From positions 33,008-97,007 of the forward strand of contig NZ_JAKRNE010000009.1 of assembly GCF_022347205.1 (NCBI RefSeq): a stretch of DNA of 64,000 nt, written 5' to 3'. The position numbers and the translations under genes are program-made. The notes under the pieces are model-generated. The model was not told the origin of the DNA and did no database searches. It saw only the letters and a list, made by a program, of their open reading frames with translations. Of the stretch, positions 38,535 to 47,578 are shown piece after piece. This DNA is from Corynebacterium sp. ACRPO. GTDB taxonomy: Bacteria; Actinomycetota; Actinomycetes; Mycobacteriales; Mycobacteriaceae. Each line of letters opens with the position of its first letter. The first letter of the stretch is position 1.

Positions 38535-39071
38535 CTAATCTAGCTCATCCGGGTCTTGGTTCAGCCCATAGCGCAAGGCCGCAATGACCCCCGGAGCCAC
38601 CTGGGGACCGCCGCGCAGCTGGATGTCATCTTCCGCGAACGGTCCGGCCGCTTCCAGCTCTTCTTCGGTGGGGCGCAGCTGCAGCAACGTGGTTTCGATG
38701 CCTTCCTCGCGCAGCGCACCGGAATAAAGGCGCGCCGGGCGAGGGGAGGAGTCCTCGCTGGAGGTATCGCGGAATTTAATCTCTTGGGCCAAGATGACGC
38801 CGGCAACCTCCCGCGGCCAGGCCAGGCGGGAGACATAATCGGCCAGCTGCTCCGAACCAGGCTCGATGTTTTCGGGCACATTATCTTGCACGATGAGGGT
38901 AAGCGGCGCGGCATCCTCTTCATCGAGCGCGGCAAGCTGATCGGCTACCAAGTGGGTGGGAACCAGCGCGAAGATGGTGGGCCGAGCGTCCCAGCCTTCG
39001 GCGTGGACGAATTCCACGGCTTCGGTCATCGCGCGGTTTAAAGCTGGCTGTGATAATTCGGGGGAACTCAT
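38535..39071 (-). CDS. PPA1309 family protein
   Basis: 178 residues from the ATG at 39071, for which AAGGA lies six bases upstream; the ATG at 39077 is too close to that site. Pattern ALNRAMTEAVEFVHAEGWD and VPTHLVADQLAAL belongs to the actinobacterial PPA1309 family, a soluble acidic protein of unknown role kept beside the PDZ-Lon and UPF0182 genes. Divergent from the UPF0182 gene. Confidence 0.85.
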   Translation of the reverse strand: MSSPELSQPALNRAMTEAVEFVHAEGWDARPTIFALVPTHLVADQLAALDEEDAAPLTLIVQDNVPENIEPGSEQLADYVSRLAWPREVAGVILAQEIKFRDTSSEDSSPRPARLYSGALREEGIETTLLQLRPTEEELEAAGPFAEDDIQLRGGPQVAPGVIAALRYGLNQDPDELD

Positions 39072-39161
39072 GAACATCCTTATTCGTTATCTGTGTATTG
39101 CTTCCTTAAGCTGGAAGAAGTCTACAGGTTTTAAATTCGCACTATTTGATTGGAGCTGGCG

Positions 39162-42152
39162 TTGTCCTTTGGGTCATCCACACCAGCCGCCCCGTTGAAG
39201 CGGCCCCCGCGGGTCGCGACAATCATTGCGGCCATCATTGCCGTCCTCTTGTTCTTCGGCCCCATGCTCGTGGGCATGTACACGGATTGGAGGTGGTTTG
39301 GTGCGATTGAATACCGGAACGTCTTCACCACCGCGATTATTGCGCGGATAGTCCTCTTTATCATCTTTGGCCTGGTCGCAGCTGCAGTGGTGTGGGCCGC
39401 CGGCTACTTTGCCTGGCGCGGGCGCCCGGATTCGCTCGACTTGGGAGACCTGAACTCGCCGGTGTATCAGTACCGCAAGTCCATTGAGAAGTCCATGGGC
39501 GTCTTCTTCAAGGTCATCCCCGCCGTCGTGGGCGTCATCGCCGGTTTCATCGGCCAGTCCAATTGGCGCACGGTACTGCTCTTCCTCAACGGCCAGGAAT
39601 TCGGCGAACAAGACGCCCAGTTCCACCACGACCTAGGTTTTTATGCCTTCACGTTGCCAGTTCTCAAGATGGTGGTTAGCACCCTGTCCATCTTGTTGAT
39701 CCTGGCCTTCCTCATCGCGCTTTTTGGCCACTACGTGCTGGGCGGCATCCGCATTGGCAATAAGGCCGCCGGTGTGCGCGGCTCCATCTCCCACCCCGCT
39801 CGTCTGCAGCTGGCTATTACCGCCGGCCTGTGGATGGTAGTCCAAGTCATCGGCTACTGGCTGGAGCGCTATGAGCTGCTTAATACCCAGCACGACCTCT
39901 TTACCGGTGGTTCCTATACCGATATTCACGCTTATCTGCCGGCGAAGATCATCTTGATGATCATTGGCATCTTCGTGGCCGTGGCCCTGTTTATGGCCGT
40001 TGTCATCAAGGACCTGCGCATCCCCGGCCTAGCCGTGGTGCTGATGCTGCTGTCCTCGCTGGTCATCGGCCAAGCATGGCCGCTGCTGATGGAACGCTTC
40101 TCCGTACAGCCCAACCGCCAGGCAAAGGAAGAAGAATCCATCGCCCGCAATATCGAGGCCACCCGCTATGCCTATGGGCTCACGGATGAACACGTCACCT
40201 ATGAAGACAACTGGGGCGGAGATGATGTCTCCGATGACAAGGTGGCCTCTGATAACGCCACCATCAATAACCTCCGCCTGCTGGATCCGGAGATCCTTTC
40301 TCCTACCTTTACTCAGATGCAGCAGCTGAAGAACTTCTATGGTTTCCCAGAGACGTTGTCGATGGACCGCTACAAGATCGACGGCAAGAAGCGCGACTTC
40401 GTCGTCGCCGCTCGCGAGCTGGATCCGAACGAGCTGCGGGAGAACCAGTCGGACTGGATTAACCGCCACACCGTCTACACCCACGGCAACGGTTTTGTGG
40501 CAGCGCAGGCCAATAAGGTCGACGAGGTAGCTCGCGATGCAGGTTCTGCCCGCGGTGGCTTCCCCATCTTTACCGTGTCTGACCTACAGACCCAGGCCGG
40601 CGAGTCTGAGGGCGAAGGCGAGACCCAGGACGCAGAGAAGTCCCTTGGCATTAAGGTAGACCAGCCGCGCATTTACTACGGCCCGGTCATTGCCGGCGCG
40701 GCCGACGGAATGGACTACGCGATCACCGGCCAGACCGGCGATAATCCGGTCGAGTATGACACCGATAGCTCCACCTACACCTATGACGGCAAGGGCGGCG
40801 TTGACATTGGCAATATCTTTGACCGCACCATGTACGCCGCCAAGTACCGTGAGCTGAATTTCCTGCTCTCGGATCGCGTCGGCAGCGAATCGAAGCTGCT
40901 GTATGACCGCGACCCGCGCGAACGCGTGGAAAAGGTTGCTCCGTGGCTGACCACCGATTCTGCTACCTACCCGGCCGTGGTTGATGGCCACCTGAAGTGG
41001 ATTGTGGATGGCTATACCACCTTGGAGTCCCTGCCTTACTCCCAGCGTGCCTCGCTTTCCGACGCCACCCAGGACACCCTCAATCCCGATGGCACCACCC
41101 AGCGCTTGGTCAATGACAAGGTCGGCTATATCCGCAACTCGGTCAAGGCCACCGTCGATGCCTATGACGGCACTGTGGACCTGTACGAGTTCGACAAGAA
41201 TGACCCGGTGCTGAAGGCCTGGCAGGGCGTCTTCCCGGACGTCGTTAAGCCTGAGGCGGAGATCTCCGATGAGCTGCGCGAGCACTTCCGCTACCCGGAG
41301 GATATGTTCAAGGTGCAGCGTGACCTGTTGGCCCGCTATCACGTGGATGACCCGAACGTCTTCTTCAATAACGATGCTTTCTGGTCCGTGCCGAATGACC
41401 CCACTGCGGAGGAATCCCGCCAGCTCAATCAGCCGCCGTACTACGTAATGGCCGCAGATCCGAAGACCGGCAAGCCGACCTTCCAGCTAACCACGTCCTA
41501 TCGTGGCCTCAACCGCGAGTTCTTGTCTGCGCACATGGCCGTATCCTCCGAACCGGAAAACTACGGCGATATCACCGTGCGCGTGCTGCCCACCAATACA
41601 CAGACCCAGGGTCCGAAGCAGGCCCAGGATGCGATGATGTCCTCCGACCAGGTCGCCCGCGACCGCACCCTGTGGGAGGGCACCAACGACCTGCACAATG
41701 GCAACCTGCTAGCCCTGCCAGTAGGTGGCGGCGAAATCCTGTACCTCGAGCCGATCTACTCGCAGCGCAAGGACCAGGCCTCTGCCTTCCCGAAGCTGTT
41801 GCGCGTGCTCGTGTCCTATAAGGGCCGCGTAGGCTACGCTCCGACTATTGGTGATGCGCTTGAACAAGTTGGAATCGATGCCAAGGCTGCCCAAAACATT
41901 GAGGAAGTCGAGGGCGATTCCGAGGACAAGGATGGCGCCAAGGACGACAAGAATAAGAAGGATGCCAAGGAGGACAAGCCTTCGGCCCCGGCCTCTGCGC
42001 CTTCCTCTTCCGACCAGGCCGGCGCCATCGATGACATCAACAAGGCTTTGAAGGGCCTTGAGGATGCACGCGATGGATCCTTCGAGGAATACGGACGCGC
42101 CTTGGATGAGCTCGACAAGGCAGTCGAGTCCTACCAGTCGACGGAGAAGTAG
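39162..42152 (+). CDS. UPF0182 family large membrane protein
   Basis: 996 residues from a TTG at 39162 with GGAG eight bases upstream; a TTG at 39150 is an alternative. Seven hydrophobic segments fall in the first about 310 residues, starting RPPRVATIIAAI, then a roughly 600-residue extracytoplasmic domain, then an acidic/Lys-rich low-complexity stretch (about 910-960) and a helical end. This is the Rv3193c-type UPF0182 architecture. No biochemical role has been established. A strong terminator follows. Confidence 0.92.
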   Translation: MSFGSSTPAAPLKRPPRVATIIAAIIAVLLFFGPMLVGMYTDWRWFGAIEYRNVFTTAIIARIVLFIIFGLVAAAVVWAAGYFAWRGRPDSLDLGDLNSPVYQYRKSIEKSMGVFFKVIPAVVGVIAGFIGQSNWRTVLLFLNGQEFGEQDAQFHHDLGFYAFTLPVLKMVVSTLSILLILAFLIALFGHYVLGGIRIGNKAAGVRGSISHPARLQLAITAGLWMVVQVIGYWLERYELLNTQHDLFTGGSYTDIHAYLPAKIILMIIGIFVAVALFMAVVIKDLRIPGLAVVLMLLSSLVIGQAWPLLMERFSVQPNRQAKEEESIARNIEATRYAYGLTDEHVTYEDNWGGDDVSDDKVASDNATINNLRLLDPEILSPTFTQMQQLKNFYGFPETLSMDRYKIDGKKRDFVVAARELDPNELRENQSDWINRHTVYTHGNGFVAAQANKVDEVARDAGSARGGFPIFTVSDLQTQAGESEGEGETQDAEKSLGIKVDQPRIYYGPVIAGAADGMDYAITGQTGDNPVEYDTDSSTYTYDGKGGVDIGNIFDRTMYAAKYRELNFLLSDRVGSESKLLYDRDPRERVEKVAPWLTTDSATYPAVVDGHLKWIVDGYTTLESLPYSQRASLSDATQDTLNPDGTTQRLVNDKVGYIRNSVKATVDAYDGTVDLYEFDKNDPVLKAWQGVFPDVVKPEAEISDELREHFRYPEDMFKVQRDLLARYHVDDPNVFFNNDAFWSVPNDPTAEESRQLNQPPYYVMAADPKTGKPTFQLTTSYRGLNREFLSAHMAVSSEPENYGDITVRVLPTNTQTQGPKQAQDAMMSSDQVARDRTLWEGTNDLHNGNLLALPVGGGEILYLEPIYSQRKDQASAFPKLLRVLVSYKGRVGYAPTIGDALEQVGIDAKAAQNIEEVEGDSEDKDGAKDDKNKKDAKEDKPSAPASAPSSSDQAGAIDDINKALKGLEDARDGSFEEYGRALDELDKAVESYQSTEK

Positions 42153-42178
42153 TTCCGGCTTATAACCGCGATGGATTA

Positions 42179-42212
42179 GGCACCTGCCCAGCGGATTTGG
42201 GTAGGTGCCTTT
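42179..42212 (+). terminator. Terminator of the UPF0182 gene
   Basis: GGCACCTGCCCA pairs with TGGGTAGGTGCC, followed by TTTCC, 27 bases after the stop. Confidence 0.85.
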
Positions 42213-42303
42213 CCCTATGTATAGTTACATGAGTCGCCAGGACAGAGCGAATACACTTTGTGTTAACGCACTGTTCAAGCGCAGATGATGGAAGTCATCT
42301 CGA

Positions 42304-42380
42304 CGCGGGGTGGAGCAGCTCGGTAGCTCGCTGGGCTCATAACCCAGAGGTCGTAGGTTCGAATCCTGCCCCCGCTACCA
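42304..42380 (+). tRNA. Initiator tRNA-Met (anticodon CAU)
   Basis: A 77-base cloverleaf with encoded CCA: acceptor CGCGGGG/CCCCGCT, D-arm GAGCAGCTCGGTAGCTC, anticodon loop CTCATAA on a stem with three G-C pairs (CTGGG/CCCAG), T-arm GTAGGTTCGAATCCTGC. The unpaired 1-72 position (C against U) and the three consecutive G-C pairs are the marks of the initiator rather than the elongator tRNA. Confidence 0.93.
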
Positions 42381-42387
42381 ACTTCCA

Positions 42388-42427
42388 GGCCCTCATCGGT
42401 TTGCCGGTGAGGGCCATTTTTTATTTT
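42388..42427 (+). terminator. Terminator of the initiator tRNA gene
   Basis: GGCCCTCATCGG pairs with CCGGTGAGGGCC around TTTG, followed by ATTTTTTATTTTT. Confidence 0.9.
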
Positions 42428-42514
42428 TGCTTACTGGGCGGAATCTAGTGAACGTGCGGCGACATGGTCTGTAGCGGGAAAGTAGCAATCAGGCTCTAGA
42501 CAGCAAACCCTTAC

Positions 42515-42533
42515 CTAGGTAAGGTAAGCCTAT
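42515..42533 (+). promoter_or_regulatory. DtxR-like iron box
   Basis: CTAGGTAAGGTAAGCCTAT matches the DtxR consensus TTAGGTTAGGCTAACCTAA at about 13 of 19 positions and reaches the start codon of the substrate-binding lipoprotein gene. Repression of the iron importer by DtxR-Fe is inferred. Confidence 0.65.
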
Positions 42534-43407
42534 GCAAAAGAAAGACTTCATGAATGTGCGTGCAGTTATCGCACTCGTAGCCACTCTAGCCCTAGGCGCA
42601 GGCCTTGTTGCGTGTTCTTCTGATTCTTCTTCTAAGGAAGGAAACGGAGAAAAGAAGATCGAGCGAGTTGTGGCGCTTGATTGGCGCTACGAGGAAATTC
42701 TCAAGGCCCTCGATGTGGACCCAGTGGGAATCGTGGAAATCGGTAAGTCGGAGGCACCGACCACTTTGAAAGGGCAGCTGGGTCAGGCGACCTCTGTGGG
42801 CCAGGCCAAGCAGCCGAATCTAGAGGTTATCCAGTCCTTGGAGCCGGATCTGATCCTGGCTAGCCCTACCCGTCAAGCCGATATCATGCCGCAGTTGGAA
42901 GAGATTGGGCAGACCGAATCCTACCCAGATGAGACTTACTTGGACGTGCTGGACTCGATGGATGAGATCGCGGCCAAGCTAGGTAAAGAGGAAAAGGCCA
43001 AAGAAGTCCGTCAGCGCATCGAGGACAAGATTGCTCATACCAAGGATGCGGTAAAGCCGGGGAGCCGTGCGGTCGTGGCTGGCTGGTCCAGTGAGATGCT
43101 CTATACCTGGGTCAACCCTTCCTTCCCCCAGTCGCTACTAAGTGAGGTGGGCTATGACTATGCCTTCGAAGGTGAGAAGTCATCCATCGAATCTAAGACT
43201 GATGTAGCGGAACTGACCGGCGATAAGCTCCCTGGTATGAAGGCTGACCTAGTCTTTATGTACAAGGACGTCGATGCGTTTAAAAAGACGCCCTATGCCA
43301 AGGGTAGCGGCGACATCGTAGAGGTGGACCAAGATATCTGGTCGCGCGCCCGCGGGCCGCTTTCCGCCGAGCATATGCTCGATGACATCATCGCCGCTGA
43401 AGAGTAG
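42532..43407 (+). CDS. Iron-siderophore or heme ABC transporter substrate-binding lipoprotein
   Basis: 291 residues. Lipobox LVAC, acceptor Cys28. The mature protein has the class III (FecB/BtuF) pattern: VVALDWRYEEILKALDVDPVGIVE, PNLEVIQSLEPDLILA, and a long connecting helix (SMDEIAAKLGKEEKAKEVR). It captures an Fe(III)-siderophore or related ligand outside the membrane. It is the first gene of a four-gene operon with two FecCD permeases and an ATPase. An ATG at 42550 is an alternative start; the proximal ATG is used because AAGG precedes it. Control by the DtxR-like box is likely. Confidence 0.9.
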   Translation: MQKKDFMNVRAVIALVATLALGAGLVACSSDSSSKEGNGEKKIERVVALDWRYEEILKALDVDPVGIVEIGKSEAPTTLKGQLGQATSVGQAKQPNLEVIQSLEPDLILASPTRQADIMPQLEEIGQTESYPDETYLDVLDSMDEIAAKLGKEEKAKEVRQRIEDKIAHTKDAVKPGSRAVVAGWSSEMLYTWVNPSFPQSLLSEVGYDYAFEGEKSSIESKTDVAELTGDKLPGMKADLVFMYKDVDAFKKTPYAKGSGDIVEVDQDIWSRARGPLSAEHMLDDIIAAEE

Positions 43408-44369
43408 TGGCACCTCGAACTAAAACCAGCGCCTGCCTGGTCCTTGCAACCGCTGCCGTCGCCTTCGTGTGGTGGTGGCGGCTTCGCCATGTTCAGGTGC
43501 CAGCTGATACCCCGTGGCTGGAAGAAGAGCTGCATAGCGTGGCCTTTGACCGTCTCCTTGCCACCACGGTCGTCGGTATCGCATTAGGGGTAGGCGGGTT
43601 ATTGCTGCGGACGGCAACTGCGAATCCGCTAGCCGATCCGTCCATCACTGGTGTGAACTCCGGTGCGGCACTCGGCGCAGTCGCAACAGCAATGTTTATA
43701 GGAAGCGAAACCTCGAGTGTTGACCAGTTGCCCGGTGCGCTGTTGGGTGCGGGGATTGCTGTGGGGGTGACGGTGGGCGTCGGTAAGAGCGGTGCCATTC
43801 AGCGCATGGTGCTTGTTGGCGTTGCCGTTTCCGCGCTGTGTAGCGCCTTGACCTCCATTTTCTTGGTGATAGATGAAGCTCAACTGGCTACGGTGATGTC
43901 ATGGCTTTCTGGTCGGCTTGCCGGTGTGCGCCTAAGCGGTATCATACCGGCGCTGATTGCCGTGCTGGTCGTGGTTCCCTTGACCTTAGTCGGTGCAAAA
44001 ACGCTGGACTTGCTCGTAGCAGGCGATGCCGTGGCTGGTGCTGTCGGCGCGAAGCCGGAGCGCATTCGGTTGGCAGCCATTGTGGCGGCGGTAGTGCTTA
44101 TTGCTCCGGCCGTAGCTGCAACTGGGCCGATTGGCTTCTTGGGGTTGATGGCCGCGGCCGTAGCGTGGCGGGTGTGCGGCTCACACCACCGCATGGGGCT
44201 GTGCGTGGCTGGAATTGTTGGAGCAGCGGTGCTTTTGGTGGCCGATTCGGTTGGCCAGGCAATCTGGGCGCCAGCCGAGACCCCAGTGGGCATCGTGACT
44301 TCTTTGGCTGGCATGCCATTAGTGTTGTGGGCCGTCCATGCGCTGGGGAGGAGGAAGCATGCGGCATAA
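43407..44369 (+). CDS. FecCD-family ABC permease (importer 1, first subunit)
   Basis: 320 residues, GTG sharing a base with the preceding TAG. About nine hydrophobic segments. Motifs of the BtuC/FecCD family: NPLADPSITGVNSGAALGAV near the N-terminal third and GPIGFLGLMAAAVAWRVCGSHHR for contact with the ATPase. It builds the iron-complex channel together with the next permease. Confidence 0.92.
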   Translation: MAPRTKTSACLVLATAAVAFVWWWRLRHVQVPADTPWLEEELHSVAFDRLLATTVVGIALGVGGLLLRTATANPLADPSITGVNSGAALGAVATAMFIGSETSSVDQLPGALLGAGIAVGVTVGVGKSGAIQRMVLVGVAVSALCSALTSIFLVIDEAQLATVMSWLSGRLAGVRLSGIIPALIAVLVVVPLTLVGAKTLDLLVAGDAVAGAVGAKPERIRLAAIVAAVVLIAPAVAATGPIGFLGLMAAAVAWRVCGSHHRMGLCVAGIVGAAVLLVADSVGQAIWAPAETPVGIVTSLAGMPLVLWAVHALGRRKHAA

Positions 44370-45342
44370 GAGATTTGTTGGGGTGCTAGTAGGACTCATC
44401 CTGGCGTTGGCGTTGAGCGCAATCATCGGCATGGGCGTCGGTGCGGTGATGAAACCGCCGGGCGAGGTGATCACCGCCTTCGTTACCGGAGAGCCGCTCA
44501 TCTGGAAGTACCGCGCCCCGCGGATCTTGGTGGGAATCTGCGCTGGTATTGCCATGGCCGTCTCTGGCTGTCTATTGCAGTCCGCGCTACGCAATCCTTT
44601 GGCCGCACCAGATACGGTGGGTATTACCTCCGGCGGCGGACTCGCGGCCGTTGCGGTACTCATGGGATCAGGCGCCCTGCCGGCCCACCTGCTGACTTTC
44701 ATAGCCTTTATTGGAGCGTTGGCTGGAACTGGGCTGGTTCTTCTCCTCGCCGGACGCGGGGCAAGTGATCCGGTGCGCCTGCCGCTTACCGGGGTGGCGG
44801 TATCCTTTGGGCTGGGCGCCATCACCGAATTGCTCTTGGTGCGGGCCGCCCCAGAGGCAGGAGCGGCCATGACATGGTTGAAAGGTTCGCTTTACGCCCG
44901 CTCGCTTGGCGATGCCACCATTGTCGCCCCCTTTATCCTTCTCGCCCTAACCGTCTCGATGGTGGTGGCAAGACACCTGGATATGCTCGCGCTGGATGAC
45001 TCGACCATGGCCGGCATCGGCGTGAGCACCAAGATGTTGCGCCTAATAGCAGTAGCATTAGCCGTCATCCTCGGCGCCGCGGGAGTCGCCGCGGCCGGGG
45101 TCTTGGGCTTCGCCGGACTCATCGTCCCACATGCTGCTCGCTTGGTTGTTGGCGCGAACCTGCGCCGGCAAATACCCGTGGCGGCCCTGGGCGGCGCGGT
45201 CCTTGTGACCGCATGCGATACGCTCGGTCGCTGGGCCTTCGCCCCCACGGAACTCCCCGTTGGCGCGCTCATCGCGCTGATCGGTGCACCGTATTTCATT
45301 TTCCTATTGACTCGGCTGACCCGAGTGCGAAACGGAGGCTAG
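44359..45342 (+). CDS. FecCD-family ABC permease (importer 1, second subunit)
   Basis: 327 residues from the ATG at 44359, preceded by a very strong GGAGGAGGAAGC; it starts inside the end of the first permease. Family motifs: RAPRILVGICAGIAMAVSGCLLQ, NPLAAPDTVGITSGG and GVLGFAGLIVPHAARLVVG. Two non-identical permeases make this a heterodimeric channel like FepD-FepG. Confidence 0.93.
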   Translation: MRHKRFVGVLVGLILALALSAIIGMGVGAVMKPPGEVITAFVTGEPLIWKYRAPRILVGICAGIAMAVSGCLLQSALRNPLAAPDTVGITSGGGLAAVAVLMGSGALPAHLLTFIAFIGALAGTGLVLLLAGRGASDPVRLPLTGVAVSFGLGAITELLLVRAAPEAGAAMTWLKGSLYARSLGDATIVAPFILLALTVSMVVARHLDMLALDDSTMAGIGVSTKMLRLIAVALAVILGAAGVAAAGVLGFAGLIVPHAARLVVGANLRRQIPVAALGGAVLVTACDTLGRWAFAPTELPVGALIALIGAPYFIFLLTRLTRVRNGG

Positions 45343-45344
45343 AC

Positions 45345-46157
45345 ATGACCCTGACGTGTAGCGAATTAACCGTGGGCTACGGTGGCCCCGATGTGGTCAA
45401 GGATGTAAATCTTCACTTATCCAGTGGTCAAGTAACCGCTCTGATCGGGCCGAATGGCTGCGGCAAGTCGACGCTTCTCAAGACATTGGGCCGCCAGCTT
45501 ACGCCCAGCGCAGGCGCGGTGTACCTCTCGGGCCAAAATATCAGCAAGTATTCCTCGCGTGCCTTTGCCCGTGAAGTTTCTTTTCTGCCACAACATCCCG
45601 TGGCTCCGGAAGGGGTATTAGTGCGTGACGTCATCGGTTACGGCCGCTATCCCTATACAGGGGCGCTAGCGACGATGCGGGCCGGAGATCATGCAGCGGT
45701 TGAGCGTGCTGCCTCGCGTGCTGGGGTGAGCGCGCTTCTCGACGCCCCCGCGGCAGATCTTTCCGGTGGTCAGCGCCAGCGCGTCTTCCTCGCCATGACC
45801 TTGGCCCAAGAAACACCAATTACCTTGCTTGATGAGCCAACTACTTACCTCGACCCCGCGCACCAATTGTCCATTTTGGATCTGATTCGAGACCTCAATG
45901 GCGCTGGGACCACAGTGGTCATGGTGGTCCACGATATGGTCCATGCCGCGCGTTATGCCGATCGAATCGTAGCCATGCGTGAGGGACGCATTGTGGCCGA
46001 AGGGCCTACCGAGGAGGTAATGACCGCTGAACTCGTACGCGAAACCTTCTATGTTGAGTGTTTAGAGATGACTGATCCATCCACCGGTCGACGCTTTCCC
46101 ATACCCATTTCCGTGCACGCTCCTGAACTTTCTGGAACCCTAGAAGGGAGAAGATAA
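45345..46157 (+). CDS. ABC transporter ATP-binding protein (importer 1)
   Basis: 270 residues from the ATG at 45345 with GGAGGCT upstream; the frame is open far to the left inside the permease gene but that part is not conserved. Walker A GPNGCGKSTL, Q-loop FLPQHP, signature LSGGQRQRVF, Walker B ITLLDEPTTYLD, H-loop VVMVVHD. FepC-like iron-importer ATPase, last gene of the operon. Confidence 0.94.
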   Translation: MTLTCSELTVGYGGPDVVKDVNLHLSSGQVTALIGPNGCGKSTLLKTLGRQLTPSAGAVYLSGQNISKYSSRAFAREVSFLPQHPVAPEGVLVRDVIGYGRYPYTGALATMRAGDHAAVERAASRAGVSALLDAPAADLSGGQRQRVFLAMTLAQETPITLLDEPTTYLDPAHQLSILDLIRDLNGAGTTVVMVVHDMVHAARYADRIVAMREGRIVAEGPTEEVMTAELVRETFYVECLEMTDPSTGRRFPIPISVHAPELSGTLEGRR

Positions 46158-46181
46158 ATCTATTTAAAGGAGTACGTAGCA

Positions 46182-46919
46182 ATGGCGAATAACCTAGGCC
46201 ACGAAGTCGACTTGGACCGCAACGAATACAAGTACCTGGCGTCTGAAGACACCGTATCTTCGGCAGCTAAGTCTGGCGCCTCCGCTCAGTCCGGCGCGGC
46301 TGCAGCGGCTGCAGCGGGTGCAGGGGCTGCAGCGGCAGGCGCCGCGGGCGCTGCCGGCCTATCCACGCCGGTAGGCAAGCAGGCTGCGGATAATGCAGAA
46401 TCCACCGCCAGCAAGTATGAGCCGCAAAACCACGTAGTCGCTGGTGCCGACGAAGAGCATGTAGGCTCCGCTCCGCAGCAGCCAGATCTGCAGGAGAAGC
46501 TGGACGAGGATAACTCTGACTACGCCCCGAGCCAGCACATCGTAGGCGGGGCACAAGAAGAGCACATCGGCTCCGCCCCGCAGCATCCGGACCTGCAGGA
46601 GAAGCTGGACGAGGATAACTCGGACTACGCGCCAAGCCGGCACATCGTAGGCGAAGCAAACGAAGAGCATGTTGCTACTGCGCCGAACCAGGACAACGTC
46701 AATGGACAGCAGTCCTCTGAGCGCCTGGATCAGCTAAAGGGCAAGGCATCCGAGGCCGGTAGCGCCGTCGGCGGTGCTTTCCAGCGCGCTAAGGGCTTCG
46801 TGGAGGACAAGGCACACGAGTACCAAGAGGAGTCCACGAAGAAGGGCGGCTTCTTTGACCGCGTCAAGGGCGCTGTCCGCGATGCTCGCGAGTCTATTGA
46901 GGACAAGCGCAAGAACTAA
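46182..46919 (+). CDS. Ala-rich, tandem-repeat hypothetical protein
   Basis: 245 residues, ATG with AAAGGAG in front. Four zones: a short N-terminus, an almost pure Ala/Gly run (about 38-60), two 35-residue tandem repeats (starting at residue 95, core PDLQEKLDEDNSDYAPS) with a partial third, and a Lys/Glu helical C-terminus (GAFQRAKGFVEDKAHEYQEE, RVKGAVRDARESIEDK) resembling stress or LEA/CsbD-like amphipathic helices. No signal peptide. It lies 24 bases after the iron ATPase and may be co-transcribed with it. Function unknown; an intrinsically disordered stress protein is a guess. Confidence 0.7.
   Translation: MANNLGHEVDLDRNEYKYLASEDTVSSAAKSGASAQSGAAAAAAAGAGAAAAGAAGAAGLSTPVGKQAADNAESTASKYEPQNHVVAGADEEHVGSAPQQPDLQEKLDEDNSDYAPSQHIVGGAQEEHIGSAPQHPDLQEKLDEDNSDYAPSRHIVGEANEEHVATAPNQDNVNGQQSSERLDQLKGKASEAGSAVGGAFQRAKGFVEDKAHEYQEESTKKGGFFDRVKGAVRDARESIEDKRKN
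46464..46673 (+). repeat. Two 105-bp coding tandem repeats
   Basis: Two units of 105 bp (35 codons), nearly identical in protein (GSAPQ[Q/H]PDLQEKL... units), followed by a decayed third. The period is a multiple of three, so expansion keeps the frame. Confidence 0.85.
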
Positions 46920-46934
46920 CCAGCGCTGAGATTG

Positions 46935-46967
46935 AGCCGCTTTCCCGGGTTCGGGGAGGCGGCTTTT
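46935..46967 (+). terminator. Terminator after the Ala-rich repeat gene
   Basis: AGCCGC and GCGGCT form a stem around a partly paired TTTCCC...GGGGAG segment, followed by TTTTG, 15 bases after the stop. Confidence 0.7.
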
Positions 46968-46985
46968 GTCGTGTATGCAATCCTG

Positions 46986-47429
46986 CTAATCGTCCAAGGC
47001 GCGAAGATAGAGTCGGCTAATCAGCAGGCGCCTTGGCACGTCCACGAGTGGGCGCAGGAAGGGGAGGAAGGGCTCGGAAGCGGCGTCGATAAGCAGCAGG
47101 GTGCGACCGTCGCGCAGGCGCTCAAGGGTAAAGGTTTCTACGCCGCGCTCGAGGTGTCCGGGAAGGGTGCCGTAGGTGAACCCGCAGCGGCCGTCTTCGT
47201 GGAAGACATCGACCACGCGGCAGCGAAAATCCCATGGGCCAAGGCCCATGGTGACCTCCGCGCCGAGCTTCACCACCTCATGGGTGGGGCGCACGCGGAA
47301 AAGGCCGCTGCGTTGGATTGACCAGCGGAATAGCCGGTGTGCGGCGGTATCAAAATCAGCGTCGATGACTCGTGACATGTGCAGCTGCGGGAAGCCAGAG
47401 GTATCGGAATAAGACAGCGGTGTGACCAT
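46986..47429 (-). CDS. DUF1990 family protein
   Basis: 147 residues from the ATG at 47429; the frame is open to 47549 but without family-like sequence there. The pattern TAAHRLFRWSIQRSGLFRV and GLGPWDFRCRVVDVFHEDGRCGFTYGTLPGHLERG matches DUF1990, in which F..W..HR..G at the N-terminus and the FGYGTLPGHPE... motif are conserved. This small beta-rich fold is soluble and of unknown role. It diverges from the secreted protease. Confidence 0.85.
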   Translation of the reverse strand: MVTPLSYSDTSGFPQLHMSRVIDADFDTAAHRLFRWSIQRSGLFRVRPTHEVVKLGAEVTMGLGPWDFRCRVVDVFHEDGRCGFTYGTLPGHLERGVETFTLERLRDGRTLLLIDAASEPFLPFLRPLVDVPRRLLISRLYLRALDD

Positions 47430-47578
47430 GCGCCCAATGATAGGGGAGGGGTGATTACCCCCGAATTCTGGAAGAAATATAACGGCTTGGACACAGTCAC
47501 AGGAGTTTGCTGATTCCACAATTTTTTCGTGCCAGTATCGAGCTTGCACGATGTTGACAACTGAAAGTAGGTACCTTG

